DNA of 26,971 nucleotides from an uncultured bacterium (GCA_947364395.1 CANASS010000029.1:1-26971), one strand, 5' to 3'. Shown: positions 6,763 through 14,055, numbered from the stretch's first letter. Made by a program: numbers and translations. The notes: generated from the letters alone by a model not told the origin.

Positions 6763-6791
6763 TTGACAAAAAGACCGAACTGGCCTATAAT
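6763..6791 (+). promoter_or_regulatory. Consensus promoter of an antisense RNA
   Basis: TTGACA (6763-6768), a 17-base spacer, TATAAT (6786-6791): a full consensus match on the plus strand. No protein-coding frame with a ribosome binding site follows, and an intrinsic terminator lies 70-100 bases downstream. Confidence 0.85.
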
Positions 6792-6797
6792 CAATTA

Positions 6798-6895
6798 TAG
6801 AAAGGGCTGTGCACCAAGCGGTTAGTCCTTTAAGATTAGTATTTCAAAGTTAAGCCTTGAAACCGTCACTTGTCGGAGTGGCGGTTTCTGCTTTT
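6798..6895 (+). ncRNA. Putative RNA antitoxin, about 100 nt
   Basis: The RNA is defined by the consensus promoter and by a 12-bp stem-loop (6859-6888) followed by TGCTTTT. Its first bases read ATAGAAAGGGC, then a GCGGTTAG box, and both recur in the same order in the minus-strand RNA at 24348-24243 beside the holin-like toxin. It overlaps the 3' end of the 25-codon minus-strand gene. This convergent, 3'-overlapping layout is that of Firmicutes type I systems such as txpA/RatA. Function is inferred by analogy. Confidence 0.65.
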
Positions 6896-6943
6896 CACGA
6901 TGATCGTAACAGTAAACTGTCCGACATGGAACGTGATCCGCAT
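6866..6943 (-). CDS. 25-residue hydrophobic peptide, candidate type I toxin
   Basis: ATG at 6943-6941 follows a strong AAGGGGGTG site, and the frame runs 25 codons to TGA 6868-6866. The peptide starts MRITFHVGQFTVTIIV, an alternating hydrophobic/polar pattern suited to a beta strand or short membrane segment, and ends in the basic, polar tail KSRNRHSDK. The ribosome binding site lies inside a hairpin, the gene has its own promoter upstream, and its last 30 bases are covered by the antisense RNA. It is too short for routine gene callers. Coding is supported by the site and the architecture; toxicity is inferred only. Confidence 0.6.
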   Translation of the reverse strand: MRITFHVGQFTVTIIVKSRNRHSDK

Positions 6944-6946
6944 ACA

Positions 6947-6972
6947 GTCACCCCCTTTCGGGGTATTGTGAC
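6947..6972 (-). promoter_or_regulatory. Hairpin enclosing the peptide gene's ribosome binding site
   Basis: On the minus strand GTCAC...ACCCC and GGGGGTGAC pair around a GAAA loop. This places the GGGGGTG Shine-Dalgarno site in a stem, as is common for translationally muted type I toxin mRNAs. Confidence 0.55.
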
Positions 6973-7010
6973 CAACCGCCTGTCAGCTGCTTGTTTGGAT
7001 GTGCACAGCC

Positions 7011-7028
7011 CGGCCCCTTTCGGGGCTG
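7011..7028 (-). promoter_or_regulatory. 5' hairpin of the small-peptide mRNA
   Basis: A seven-bp stem (CAGCCCC / GGGGCCG) with loop GAAA lies just after the predicted transcription start and could stabilise the mRNA. A similar 5' hairpin is present at 24114-24136 in the second locus. Confidence 0.45.
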
Positions 7029-7033
7029 CCGTC

Positions 7034-7062
7034 ATTTTAACACAGAATTTGTCAAACCACAA
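7034..7062 (-). promoter_or_regulatory. Candidate promoter of the small-peptide mRNA
   Basis: Minus strand: TTGTGG (7062-7057), a 17-base spacer, TAAAAT (7039-7034). The mRNA leader to the peptide start would be about 85 bases. Confidence 0.45.
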
Positions 7063-7090
7063 GAGGGGCTGTTCAAGCTCCTCTTTTTTT
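7061..7090 (+). terminator. Terminator-like hairpin upstream of moxR
   Basis: A 10-bp stem with one G-T pair (AAGAGGGGCT / AGCTCCTCTT), loop GTTCA, and a run of T to 7090. It would isolate the moxR operon from plus-strand transcription through the small-RNA locus. Confidence 0.65.
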
Positions 7091-7092
7091 GG

Positions 7093-7098
7093 TATAAT
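7093..7098 (+). promoter_or_regulatory. -10 box of the moxR operon promoter
   Basis: TATAAT at 7093-7098, 32 bp upstream of the moxR start. The -35 is poor (TGTTCA at 7070-7075 with a 17-base spacer), and it overlaps the upstream terminator hairpin. Confidence 0.5.
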
Positions 7099-7130
7099 AA
7101 CATTTAATCTGTCCCAAGGAGTGACATACC

Positions 7131-8069
7131 ATGCGGGAAAATCAGCTGGCCGCCCAGGTGGTCAACGAAGTGAAAAAGGCGGTGGTGGGCAAGGACGGCG
7201 TGGTGGTCAAAACCCTCACCGCCATCCTGGCCCGGGGCCACGTCCTGCTGGAGGACATCCCCGGCGTAGGCAAGACCACCATGGCCATCGCCTTCTCCAA
7301 GGCCCTGGGCCTGAAATACAGCCGGGTGCAGTTCACCCCCGACGTGATGCCCTCCGACCTCACCGGCTTCTCCCTGTACAACAAGGCGTCCGGCCAGATG
7401 GAGTACCAGCCGGGGGCCCTGCTGTGCAACCTGTTCCTGGCCGACGAGCTGAACCGGGCCACCAGCCGCACCCAGTCCGCCCTTCTGGAGGCCATGGAGG
7501 AGGGCCGGGTGACGGTGGACGGGGTGTCCCGGCCCGTCCCGGATCCCTTCCTGGTCATCGCCACCCAGAACCCGGCGGGGGCCTCCGGCACCCAGCTGCT
7601 GCCCGACTCCCAGCTGGACCGCTTTGCCCTGCGCCTCACCATGGGCTACCCCACCCCGGCGGACGAGCTGGAGCTGCTCCAGCGGAAGATGCGGGGGGCC
7701 GTGATGGAGTCGGTGGCCCAGGCCGCCGACCGGGCTGTGCTGGCCGGCCTCCGGGACCAGACAGACCGGGTGTTTGTGGACGACGCCATTTTGGACTACA
7801 TCCTCCGGCTGGTGCGGGCCACCCGGGACCACCCCCAGCTGGCCCAGGGGGCCAGCCCCAGGGCGGCCATCTCCCTGGCCGGGCTGTGCCGGGCCTCCGC
7901 CTTCCTGCGGGGGCGGGACTACGTGATCCCGGAGGACGTGCAGCATATCTGGGTGGACGCCATCGCCCACCGGCTGGTGCTGCCCGCCGGGGCGGCTGGA
8001 GGGACGCGGCGGGCGGCGGACATCGCCGGGGAGGTGCTGGACGCCGTCCGGCCTCCCCGCCTGCGCTGA
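7131..8069 (+). CDS. MoxR-family AAA+ ATPase
   Basis: A 312-residue ATPase. Walker A lies in EDIPGVGKTTMA (about 41-52), Walker B in LFLADELNRA, and sensor 1 in IATQNP. The SALLEAMEEG and DRFALRL segments are typical of MoxR proteins. AAGGAG precedes the ATG. MoxR ATPases act as chaperones for partner proteins, usually encoded next to a DUF58 protein and a transglutaminase or VWA protein, exactly as here. A DUF58 gene follows after 3 bp. The partner substrate in this organism is unknown. Confidence 0.95.
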   Translation: MRENQLAAQVVNEVKKAVVGKDGVVVKTLTAILARGHVLLEDIPGVGKTTMAIAFSKALGLKYSRVQFTPDVMPSDLTGFSLYNKASGQMEYQPGALLCNLFLADELNRATSRTQSALLEAMEEGRVTVDGVSRPVPDPFLVIATQNPAGASGTQLLPDSQLDRFALRLTMGYPTPADELELLQRKMRGAVMESVAQAADRAVLAGLRDQTDRVFVDDAILDYILRLVRATRDHPQLAQGASPRAAISLAGLCRASAFLRGRDYVIPEDVQHIWVDAIAHRLVLPAGAAGGTRRAADIAGEVLDAVRPPRLR

Positions 8070-8072
8070 GCC

Positions 8073-9074
8073 ATGGTCCTCCGCCGCCTGCTGTACGGCC
8101 TCACCCTGCTGGGTGTGCTGCTGTTTCACATCACCAATGAAAACTACCTGGGCCAGTTTCTGCTGGCGCTGTGCCTGGCCCTGCCCCTTTTGTCCCTGGC
8201 TTTGTCCCTGCCGGGGCTGCTGGGCTGCCGCCTGGAGCTGTCCGCCCTGCCCGCTGCCCTGGAGCGGGGGGAGGAGGGGCGCTGGCAGGTGTCCATCCGA
8301 ACCTCCAGCGCCCTGCCCCTGGCCCGGCTGACCCTCCGGCTCACCGGGGAGAACCTGCTCACCGGCGAGACGGACCGAAAGCGGATGACCCTGTTGGGCG
8401 TCACCCGGCGCAGGCCGGCCCGGCTGGCCGCCCCCACCGCCCACTGCGGGCTGCTGGAGCTGCGGGTGGACCGGGCCTGGGCCTGCGACCATCTGGGGCT
8501 GTTCTCCCTGCCCGTGCCCCTGCCGCCCCCCGCCCGGATGGTATGCGGCCCCATTCCCGCCAAGGTCCAGCCGCCCCGGATTCCCGAGGGACAAGGAGCC
8601 CGGACCACCCCCGCCAGCGCCTCCCAGGCCGGGCCCGGGGAGGACTACGACCTGCGGGACTACCGCCCCGGGGACCCCATGCGGTCGGTGCACTGGAAGC
8701 TGTCCTCCAAATGGGACGAGCTCATCGTCCGGGAGCGGTCCGAGGCCCTGGTCCCCCTGCCCCTGCTCACCCTGGACCGCTTCGGCCCGCCGGAGGCGCT
8801 GGACCGGCTGCTGGACCGGCTGGCGGGGCTGAGCCGGTCCCTGCTGGACATACAGCGGCCCCACGGGGTGCTGTGGCTGGACCGGGATGGACAGCCCCAG
8901 CTGCGGGTGGTGTCCGACGAAAAGCAGTTCAGCGACTGCCTGCTGGACCTGCTGGGCTCCTTTGCTCCCCTGGACGGCCCCTCTCTGGAGGAGCGCCCCG
9001 AGCTGCTCCGGGGGCCGGAGGGCCCGGTGTTCCGCATACACGTGGACCAGGAGGGAGGGGACGGCCATGGCTGA
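8073..9074 (+). CDS. DUF58 membrane-associated protein
   Basis: A 333-residue protein with one or two N-terminal hydrophobic segments (about 5-50), then a beta-rich region, then the DUF58 signature DYRPGDPMRSVHWKLSSK near residues 193-210 and a VWA-like C-terminal part. DUF58 proteins accompany MoxR ATPases and are thought to work with them in envelope or protein-complex maturation. The start is 3 bp after moxR, and the stop overlaps the start of the transglutaminase gene by 8 bp, which suggests translational coupling. Confidence 0.9.
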   Translation: MVLRRLLYGLTLLGVLLFHITNENYLGQFLLALCLALPLLSLALSLPGLLGCRLELSALPAALERGEEGRWQVSIRTSSALPLARLTLRLTGENLLTGETDRKRMTLLGVTRRRPARLAAPTAHCGLLELRVDRAWACDHLGLFSLPVPLPPPARMVCGPIPAKVQPPRIPEGQGARTTPASASQAGPGEDYDLRDYRPGDPMRSVHWKLSSKWDELIVRERSEALVPLPLLTLDRFGPPEALDRLLDRLAGLSRSLLDIQRPHGVLWLDRDGQPQLRVVSDEKQFSDCLLDLLGSFAPLDGPSLEERPELLRGPEGPVFRIHVDQEGGDGHG

Positions 9075-11421
9075 ACGGGAAAACCGCTTTTCACCCCTGG
9101 CGGCGCTGGGGGACGGGCTGCTTCTGCTGTGCGCCCTGCTGGGCCTCACCGGCTCCTTTCTGAGCCTGTACGGCGGCGTGACCAGCGGGATCTGGGATAC
9201 CGTCCGCCCCGTGGAGACCACCGCCCTGGACCTGTGCGCCGGACAGATGGACTTCTTTTATTCTGTGGCCGCGCTGTTTGCCCTGCTGTCCCTGGCGGCC
9301 TGGTCCCTGCCCCGGTTCCGCTGGGTGGCGGCGGGAGGCCTTGCGCTGCTGCTGGGAGCGGCGGCCTCCGCCCGCTGGGCGCAGCTGTTCCAGGGGGCGG
9401 GCCTCACCCTTCGCCTCATCTCCCTCCGGTTCGCCCAGCGGGTGGACTGGGGCCGGGTGTTCGACTACGACCCCGGCCTCACCCTGTCCCAGGAGGCCGC
9501 CGCGGTCCGGCTGTTCCTGCTCCTGTCCCTGGCCCTGCTGGCCCTGATCCTGGGCTGGGGAGTGGTTCGGGCCCGCCGGTGGTGGGTGGCGCTGGCCCTC
9601 ACCCTGCCCCCTCTGCTGCCGGGGCTGGTGGCCGACCTGTTTCCCCGCTGGCTCCCCTTCATGGCCCTGGCCGCCTGCTGGTGCGCCATGCTGCTGACCG
9701 ACCTGTGCAAATGGGCCGCGCCCTCGGGCCGGGGCAGGCTCACCCTGACGGCGCTGGCCTGCGCCGCCGCCGTGCTGGGGGCGGTGACCCTGGCCTTTCC
9801 CCGGACAGGCTACACCCGGCCTCCCTGGGCCCTCCGGGCGGAGGAGCGCTTATACAGCGCCGTCAACCGGGCGGGGGAGCTCTTCTCCCGGTGGGAAGGC
9901 CCCTTTCAGTCCACCGTCACCTACGTGGGCTCAGCGGAGGAGGCCGACCTGTCCAGCGCCGGGCCGCTGAACTACACCGGGCGGACGGTGCTGCGGGTGC
10001 GCTCCGACTACGCGGGGCGGCTGTACCTGCGGGGGTCCTCTCTGGCGGGCTACGAGGACGGCGTGTGGACGGCCCTGCCCGACGAGGTCTTTCAGGAGGC
10101 TGCCCACCAGGGCGTGTCCCCCAGGGTCTTGTTTTTCCCCGCCATGAGCACGGAACACGGCCCGGAGCACACCGTCACCGTCAACAACGTGGGGGCGGTG
10201 GGGAACTGTGTCTACGCCCCCTACTTTCTGACGGTTCAGGAGCTGGAGGAGAACGGGATGACCATGGTGAACGACTCCCTCCTGGCCCGGCGGCAGGGGC
10301 GGTGGTCCCACACCCTGTCCTTTGTGGAGCTCCCCAGGCCCCACACAAGCGTTTGGACCGGGGACGGCACGGTCATTCTAACCACGGGAATGAACGGCGT
10401 GAACTTTAGGAACTACTCCCAGTTCGTTTTCGACCACTATTTGGACGTACCCCAGGACTGCCGGGACTATTTGACCCAGCTCTGCTGGGACAACGGCATC
10501 TATGACTTGGCTTATGCCGACCCCATTGAGACGGCGGAGCGGATCGCCGCCCTGCTGGCGGAGTGGTGTGATTATGACATCAGCGCTCCCCCCGCCCCCC
10601 AGGGGACGGACCCGGTGCTGTACTTCCTTAACGAGAGCCGCCGGGGCTACTGCATGCACTACGCCTCCGCCGCCGCGCTGATGCTGCGCTCTCTGAGTAT
10701 ACCCGCCCGGTACGTCAGCGGCTTCACCGTGGAGAGCGTGCCGGACCGGGAGGTCGCCGTCCCCGACCGGGCGGCCCACGCCTGGGTGGAGGTATGGGCG
10801 CCGGGCTTCGGCTGGTATCCCGTGGAGGTCACCCCCGCCGCCGCATTCACGTGGTATGAGGAGGGGGCCGCCGGCCCGGAGGACGCTCCCTCCCGCCCGC
10901 CGGAGGAGACCCCCGCGCCCACCCCCACCCCTGCGCCCACCCAGGAGGCTGACCCCTCCGAACAGCCCAGCGCGGGCGTGGGAGAGGGGGACGGTCCGGG
11001 CGGGGGCCCTGACCCAGCGGCGCTGTTTTCGGTCCTGAAAGCCCTGTGCGTCGCGGTGGGGACTGCCGCCCTGCTGTGGCTGGGGCAGTACCTGCCCAAA
11101 AAATTCCGGGCCAAGCGTCTGAATGACCCCAACCGCAACCGGGCGGCCCTGTACGCCTACAACTGCCTGAAACGGATGGAGCGCTGGGGCGGCCGGGTGG
11201 ACCCGGAGGCGGTGGAGCTGGCCCAGAAGGCCCGGTTCAGCCAGCACACCCTGACGGAAGAGGAGCTGGACCGGCTCCGGGCGCTGGTGGACGATCAGCG
11301 GGCGCGTCTGTGCGCGGCTCTGGGCCCGCTGCCCCGGCTGGCCTTCCGCTTCCTCTGGGGAGCGCCTTCCACGGGCCAAAAGGGCGAAAACTCGAGAAAT
11401 TCCCAGGAAAATGCCCCCTGA
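9067..11421 (+). CDS. Membrane-anchored transglutaminase-like protein
   Basis: A 784-residue protein. The ATG at 9067, inside the end of the DUF58 gene, is preferred over the open upstream frame. About six membrane segments fill residues 15-250, followed by an extracellular region. The transglutaminase core has Cys529 in GYCMHYAS, His571 in AHAW, and Glu587 in YPVEVTP where many relatives have Asp. A Pro/Thr-rich linker (about 618-650), one more membrane helix (about 665-675) and a cytoplasmic tail follow, as in TgpA-type proteins. It completes a MoxR-DUF58-transglutaminase operon. A cell-envelope crosslinking or protease-like role is inferred from the fold; no substrate is known. Confidence 0.9.
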   Translation: MAERENRFSPLAALGDGLLLLCALLGLTGSFLSLYGGVTSGIWDTVRPVETTALDLCAGQMDFFYSVAALFALLSLAAWSLPRFRWVAAGGLALLLGAAASARWAQLFQGAGLTLRLISLRFAQRVDWGRVFDYDPGLTLSQEAAAVRLFLLLSLALLALILGWGVVRARRWWVALALTLPPLLPGLVADLFPRWLPFMALAACWCAMLLTDLCKWAAPSGRGRLTLTALACAAAVLGAVTLAFPRTGYTRPPWALRAEERLYSAVNRAGELFSRWEGPFQSTVTYVGSAEEADLSSAGPLNYTGRTVLRVRSDYAGRLYLRGSSLAGYEDGVWTALPDEVFQEAAHQGVSPRVLFFPAMSTEHGPEHTVTVNNVGAVGNCVYAPYFLTVQELEENGMTMVNDSLLARRQGRWSHTLSFVELPRPHTSVWTGDGTVILTTGMNGVNFRNYSQFVFDHYLDVPQDCRDYLTQLCWDNGIYDLAYADPIETAERIAALLAEWCDYDISAPPAPQGTDPVLYFLNESRRGYCMHYASAAALMLRSLSIPARYVSGFTVESVPDREVAVPDRAAHAWVEVWAPGFGWYPVEVTPAAAFTWYEEGAAGPEDAPSRPPEETPAPTPTPAPTQEADPSEQPSAGVGEGDGPGGGPDPAALFSVLKALCVAVGTAALLWLGQYLPKKFRAKRLNDPNRNRAALYAYNCLKRMERWGGRVDPEAVELAQKARFSQHTLTEEELDRLRALVDDQRARLCAALGPLPRLAFRFLWGAPSTGQKGENSRNSQENAP

Positions 11422-11425
11422 CCCC

Positions 11426-11453
11426 TTGACAAAAGCTGGCTTTCGTGTATACT
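11426..11453 (+). promoter_or_regulatory. Promoter of the rpsF-ssb-rpsR operon
   Basis: TTGACA (11426-11431), a 16-base spacer, TATACT (11448-11453), starting 5 bp after the transglutaminase stop. Confidence 0.85.
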
Positions 11454-11492
11454 AATTTAGTCTGCGCCTGTGCGTACGGCGACAACATCCTT

Positions 11493-11513
11493 GCCTCCGG
11501 CGAGACCGGAGGC
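11493..11513 (+). promoter_or_regulatory. Leader hairpin upstream of rpsF
   Basis: A perfect eight-bp stem, GCCTCCGG / CCGGAGGC, with loop CGAGA in the 5' untranslated region. S6:S18 complexes bind rpsF leaders in many bacteria; whether this hairpin is that site cannot be told by eye. Confidence 0.45.
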
Positions 11514-11540
11514 CATAAGACCATAAGGAGGTGCAAAACA

Positions 11541-11837
11541 ATGGCAAAAGTGAGTGGAAATTACGAGGTGCTCTACATCCTCAACCCCACCCTGGGCGAG
11601 GAGGACACCGCCGCCCTGGTGGCCCGCTTCAAGGAGCTGGCTGAGGGCCGGGGCGCCGTCACCGAGGTGGACGAGTGGGGCAAGCGCCGTCTGGCCTACC
11701 CCATCAACGACCTGGAGGAGGGCTACTACGTCCTGATGACCTTCTCCTCCGACCCCGCGTTCCCCGCCGAGCTGGACCGTCTGATGCGCATCAATGTGAG
11801 CGTCATGCGTTCCATCATCGTGGGCAAGGACGCCTGA
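11541..11837 (+). CDS. rpsF: 30S ribosomal protein S6
   Basis: A 98-residue protein, the usual length for S6. NYEVLYILNP at the N-terminus, WGKRRLAYPI in the middle and a closing INVSVMRSIIVGKD identify it. The ATG at 11541 has AAGGAGGTG nine bases upstream; the longer open frame upstream is leader. S6 binds S18 and the central domain of 16S rRNA. It starts the classical rpsF-ssb-rpsR operon, with ssb 13 bp downstream. Confidence 0.97.
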   Translation: MAKVSGNYEVLYILNPTLGEEDTAALVARFKELAEGRGAVTEVDEWGKRRLAYPINDLEEGYYVLMTFSSDPAFPAELDRLMRINVSVMRSIIVGKDA

Positions 11838-11850
11838 GAGGGAGAACATC

Positions 11851-12363
11851 ATGCTCAATCATATCGTCATCATGGGCCGTCTGGCCCGTGATCCCGAGCT
11901 GCGCCACACCCAAACCGGCACCCCCGTCGCCAGCTTCCGGCTGGCGGTGGACCGGGACTTCAAGGACAAGAACACCGGCGAGCGGGCCACCGACTGGATC
12001 GACGTGGTGGCCTGGCGTCAGACCGGCGAGTTTGTCAGCCGCTACTTCTCCAAAGGCCGCATGGCCGTGGTGGAAGGCCGCCTGCAAATCCGCGAGTGGA
12101 CCGACAAGGAGGGCAACCGGCGCACCACCGCCGAGGTGGTGGCCGACAACGTCTATTTTGGCGACTCTAAGCGGGACGGAGACGGCGGAAGCTACGGCGG
12201 CAGCGGCGGCTATGGCGACCGTGGAGGCAGCTACGGCGGCGGAAGCTATGGCGGCGGCCGTCCCGCCCCTTCGGCTCCCTCCGCTCCCCCTGATTACGGC
12301 ATCCCGTCCGGGGGCGACCAGTTCTCCGAGCTGGCCGACGACGACGGCGACCTGCCTTTCTAA
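11851..12363 (+). CDS. ssb: Single-stranded DNA-binding protein
   Basis: A 170-residue SSB with an OB fold in residues 1-105 (LNHIVIMGRLARDPELRHTQ, DWIDVVAW, VVEGRLQIREW), a Gly/Tyr/Ser-rich linker (about 110-145), and the acidic tip DDDGDLPF that recruits partner proteins. GGGAG precedes the ATG. Its place between rpsF and rpsR is the conserved one in Firmicutes. Confidence 0.97.
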   Translation: MLNHIVIMGRLARDPELRHTQTGTPVASFRLAVDRDFKDKNTGERATDWIDVVAWRQTGEFVSRYFSKGRMAVVEGRLQIREWTDKEGNRRTTAEVVADNVYFGDSKRDGDGGSYGGSGGYGDRGGSYGGGSYGGGRPAPSAPSAPPDYGIPSGGDQFSELADDDGDLPF

Positions 12364-12402
12364 AAGGAAAGGCCATCTCAACATAAAGGAGGTCTGCCAA
12401 TT

Positions 12403-12645
12403 ATGGCTATGGATAATGGGAAGCCCCGCGGCAACCGCAAGCGCCGCAAGGTGTGCGCGTTCTGCGTGGACAAGGTGGAACAGATCGACTACAAGGACGC
12501 CCAGAAGCTGAAGCGCTATCTGTCCGAGCGGTCCAAGATCCTGCCCCGCCGCACCACCGGCACCTGCGCCATGCACCAGCGCCAGCTGACCGACGCCATC
12601 AAGCGCGCCCGTCATGTGGCCCTGCTGCCCTACGTCACCGACTGA
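12403..12645 (+). CDS. rpsR: 30S ribosomal protein S18
   Basis: An 80-residue protein of normal length. The motifs RRKVCAFCVDKVEQIDYKD, LKRYLSERSKILPRR and TGTCAMHQRQLTDAIKRAR identify S18. AAAGGAGG lies upstream of the ATG. The CxxC at CAFC and a later Cys (TGTC) suggest a zinc-binding (C+) form. Last gene of the operon, followed by a strong terminator. Confidence 0.97.
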   Translation: MAMDNGKPRGNRKRRKVCAFCVDKVEQIDYKDAQKLKRYLSERSKILPRRTTGTCAMHQRQLTDAIKRARHVALLPYVTD

Positions 12646-12653
12646 ACAGGAGA

Positions 12654-12685
12654 ATCCCCCGGAGCGACGCTCCGGGGGATTTTTT
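12654..12685 (+). terminator. Intrinsic terminator of the rpsF-ssb-rpsR operon
   Basis: AATCCCCCGGAGC and GCTCCGGGGGATT pair around GAC, followed by a T-run, 8 bp after the rpsR stop. Confidence 0.95.
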
Positions 12686-12710
12686 CATCTCTATGGGACA
12701 GGCTCGGGAC

Positions 12711-12744
12711 AAAAAACAGCGCCCGGCCCCTGGGACCGGACGCT
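12711..12744 (-). terminator. Intrinsic terminator of the infC-rpmI-rplT operon
   Basis: On the minus strand a GC-rich stem (12744-12718, two G-T pairs) is followed by TGTTTTTT, 14 bp after the rplT stop. It faces the rpsR terminator. Confidence 0.9.
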
Positions 12745-12758
12745 TGATTGAGCGGGAA

Positions 12759-13115
12759 TTAAGCCAGCTTCGCCTTGGCCAGATCGGTGAGCTGGGTGAA
12801 GGCGGCCTTGTCGTTGACAGCCATCTCAGCCAGCATCTTGCGATTGATCTCCACGTTGGCCAGCTTCAGGCCGTGCATAAAGGTGGAGTAGTTCATGCCG
12901 TTCATCTTGCACCCGGCGCTGATGCGGGCGATCCACAGCTGGCGGAAGTCGCGCTTCTTCAGCCGGCGGCCCACGTAGGCGTACTGCAGGGACTTCATCA
13001 CCTGCTCGTTGGCCATCTTGTAATGCTTGCTCTTGGCGCCCCAATAGCCCTTGGCCAGCTTGAGGATCTTATTCCTTCTCTTGCGCGTCATCATTGCGCC
13101 TTTGACTCGTGCCAT
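12759..13115 (-). CDS. rplT: 50S ribosomal protein L20
   Basis: A 118-residue protein of the usual length, starting MARVKGAMMTRKRRNKILKL and containing GYWGAKSKHYKMANEQVMKS and RISAGCKMNGMNYSTFMHG, all diagnostic of L20. GGAGG lies upstream of the ATG. L20 binds 23S rRNA early in assembly and, in Bacillus, represses its own operon through the leader. It is last in infC-rpmI-rplT. Confidence 0.97.
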   Translation of the reverse strand: MARVKGAMMTRKRRNKILKLAKGYWGAKSKHYKMANEQVMKSLQYAYVGRRLKKRDFRQLWIARISAGCKMNGMNYSTFMHGLKLANVEINRKMLAEMAVNDKAAFTQLTDLAKAKLA

Positions 13116-13159
13116 TATCGTTCAGCCTCCTGTTGTTGAGTGAATTATGATGTTTTTCC

Positions 13160-13363
13160 TTATTTGTAGGGGACCATGCGCTTGATGGTGGCCGCGTTGG
13201 TCACGTCGGCGTAGCCGCCCTTGCGGAGGCTCCTCTTGAGCTTGCGGGTCTTGCCGTGGCCGTTGAGCAGGTGGCTCTTGTTGGCGTGGGCGCGCTTGAC
13301 CTTCCCGTTCTTGGTCAGATTGAAACGCTTCTTAGCGCCGCTGTGGGTTTTCACTTTAGGCAT
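13160..13363 (-). CDS. rpmI: 50S ribosomal protein L35
   Basis: A 67-residue basic protein starting MPKVKTHSGAKKRFNLTKNG, with KRAHANKSHLLNGHGKTRKL, which identifies L35. GGAGA precedes the ATG. It lies between infC (77 bp) and rplT (44 bp). The infC-rpmI gap contains a seven-bp stem around the sequence GAAGCGG / CCGCTTC whose role is not clear. Confidence 0.97.
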   Translation of the reverse strand: MPKVKTHSGAKKRFNLTKNGKVKRAHANKSHLLNGHGKTRKLKRSLRKGGYADVTNAATIKRMVPYK

Positions 13364-13440
13364 AGCGGTTGTCTCCTTTTTGTAGTTGATGATGTCACGC
13401 GTGGAAGCGGGCAGACCGCCGGGCCGCTTCTCCGCGCTTT

Positions 13441-13974
13441 TTACTTATTGGTTTTCGCGCTCTTGGCGGACAGGAAAATGCTCATGTGCCGGCCCTCCAG
13501 CTTGGGCTCCTTGTCCAGCACGGCCAGCTCGGCGCACTGTGCGGCGAAGTCCAGCAGCAGCTTTTTGCCGATGTCGGTGTGGGCCATCTCCCGGCCCCGG
13601 AAACGGACGGTGACCTTCACCCGGTTGCCCTCCGCCAAAAACTTCTGGGCGTTGCGCAGCTTGGTGTTGAAGTCGCCGATGTCGATGCCGGGGGACATCC
13701 GCACCTCCTTGATCTCCACCACGTGCTGGTTCTTCTTGGCCTCCTTCTCCCGTTTGGCCTGCTCAAAGCGGTACTTGCCGTAGTCCATGAGCTTGCACAC
13801 GGGGGGCTTGGCGGTGGGGGAAATCTTAACCAGGTCCAGACCGGCCTCGTCGGCACGGACCTGTGCCTCTCGGGCGGACATGACGCCCAGCTGGGCGCCG
13901 TCGGCGCCGATGAGCCGGACCTCCCGGTCGCGAATCTCCTCGTTGATTTGATGAGCCGTATTAGCTATGGTCAC
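13441..13974 (-). CDS. infC: Translation initiation factor IF-3
   Basis: The protein has both IF-3 domains: N-terminal QINEEIRDREVRLIGADG and PPVCKLMDYGKYRFEQAKRE, a Lys-rich linker, and C-terminal EVRMSPGIDIGDFNTKLRNA and KVTVRFRGREMAH. IF-3 binds the 30S subunit and checks start codons. The longest frame begins at GTG 13974 (177 residues), but only three bases separate it from the GGAGG site (13982-13978). The AUA codon at 13968-13966 has an ideal nine-base spacing, and AUU/AUA/AUC starts are a known hallmark of infC autoregulation, so AUA is the likelier start. First gene of the operon. Confidence 0.95.
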   Translation of the reverse strand: MTIANTAHQINEEIRDREVRLIGADGAQLGVMSAREAQVRADEAGLDLVKISPTAKPPVCKLMDYGKYRFEQAKREKEAKKNQHVVEIKEVRMSPGIDIGDFNTKLRNAQKFLAEGNRVKVTVRFRGREMAHTDIGKKLLLDFAAQCAELAVLDKEPKLEGRHMSIFLSAKSAKTNK

Positions 13975-13987
13975 GCACCTCCGTCAT

Positions 13988-14023
13988 AAAAATAAAATAC
14001 GCGGATGCACAAAGGCACCCACG
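13988..14023 (-). terminator. infC: Leader terminator (attenuator) upstream of infC
   Basis: On the minus strand CGTGGGTGC pairs with GCATCCGCG (two G-T pairs) around a six-base loop and is followed directly by TATTTTATTTTT. It lies only a few bases before the infC ribosome binding site, so it can only act as a regulated, conditional terminator. L20-controlled leaders of this kind are known in Bacillus. Confidence 0.65.
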
Positions 14024-14036
14024 TCCACAACGAAGC

Positions 14037-14055
14037 CCGCACGGTCCCCGTGCGG
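14037..14055 (-). promoter_or_regulatory. Stable stem-loop in the infC leader
   Basis: A perfect eight-bp stem (CCGCACGG / CCGTGCGG) with loop GGA, upstream of the leader terminator. It may be part of an L20-binding structure; an alternative pairing with the terminator arm was not evident by eye. Confidence 0.45.

Noticed and set aside
6798..6895. 6S RNA as an alternative identity for the plus-strand RNA
   Set aside because: It is too short, lacks the long open-bubble hairpin of 6S RNA, and matches the antisense RNA beside the holin-like toxin instead.
6857..8140. Plus-strand frame of 427 codons starting in the small-RNA locus
   Set aside because: It crosses a terminator and a promoter and then reads moxR in the wrong frame.
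7104..9221. Minus-strand open frame of 705 codons
   Set aside because: Antisense to moxR and DUF58, with Gly/Gln/Pro-rich nonsense composition.
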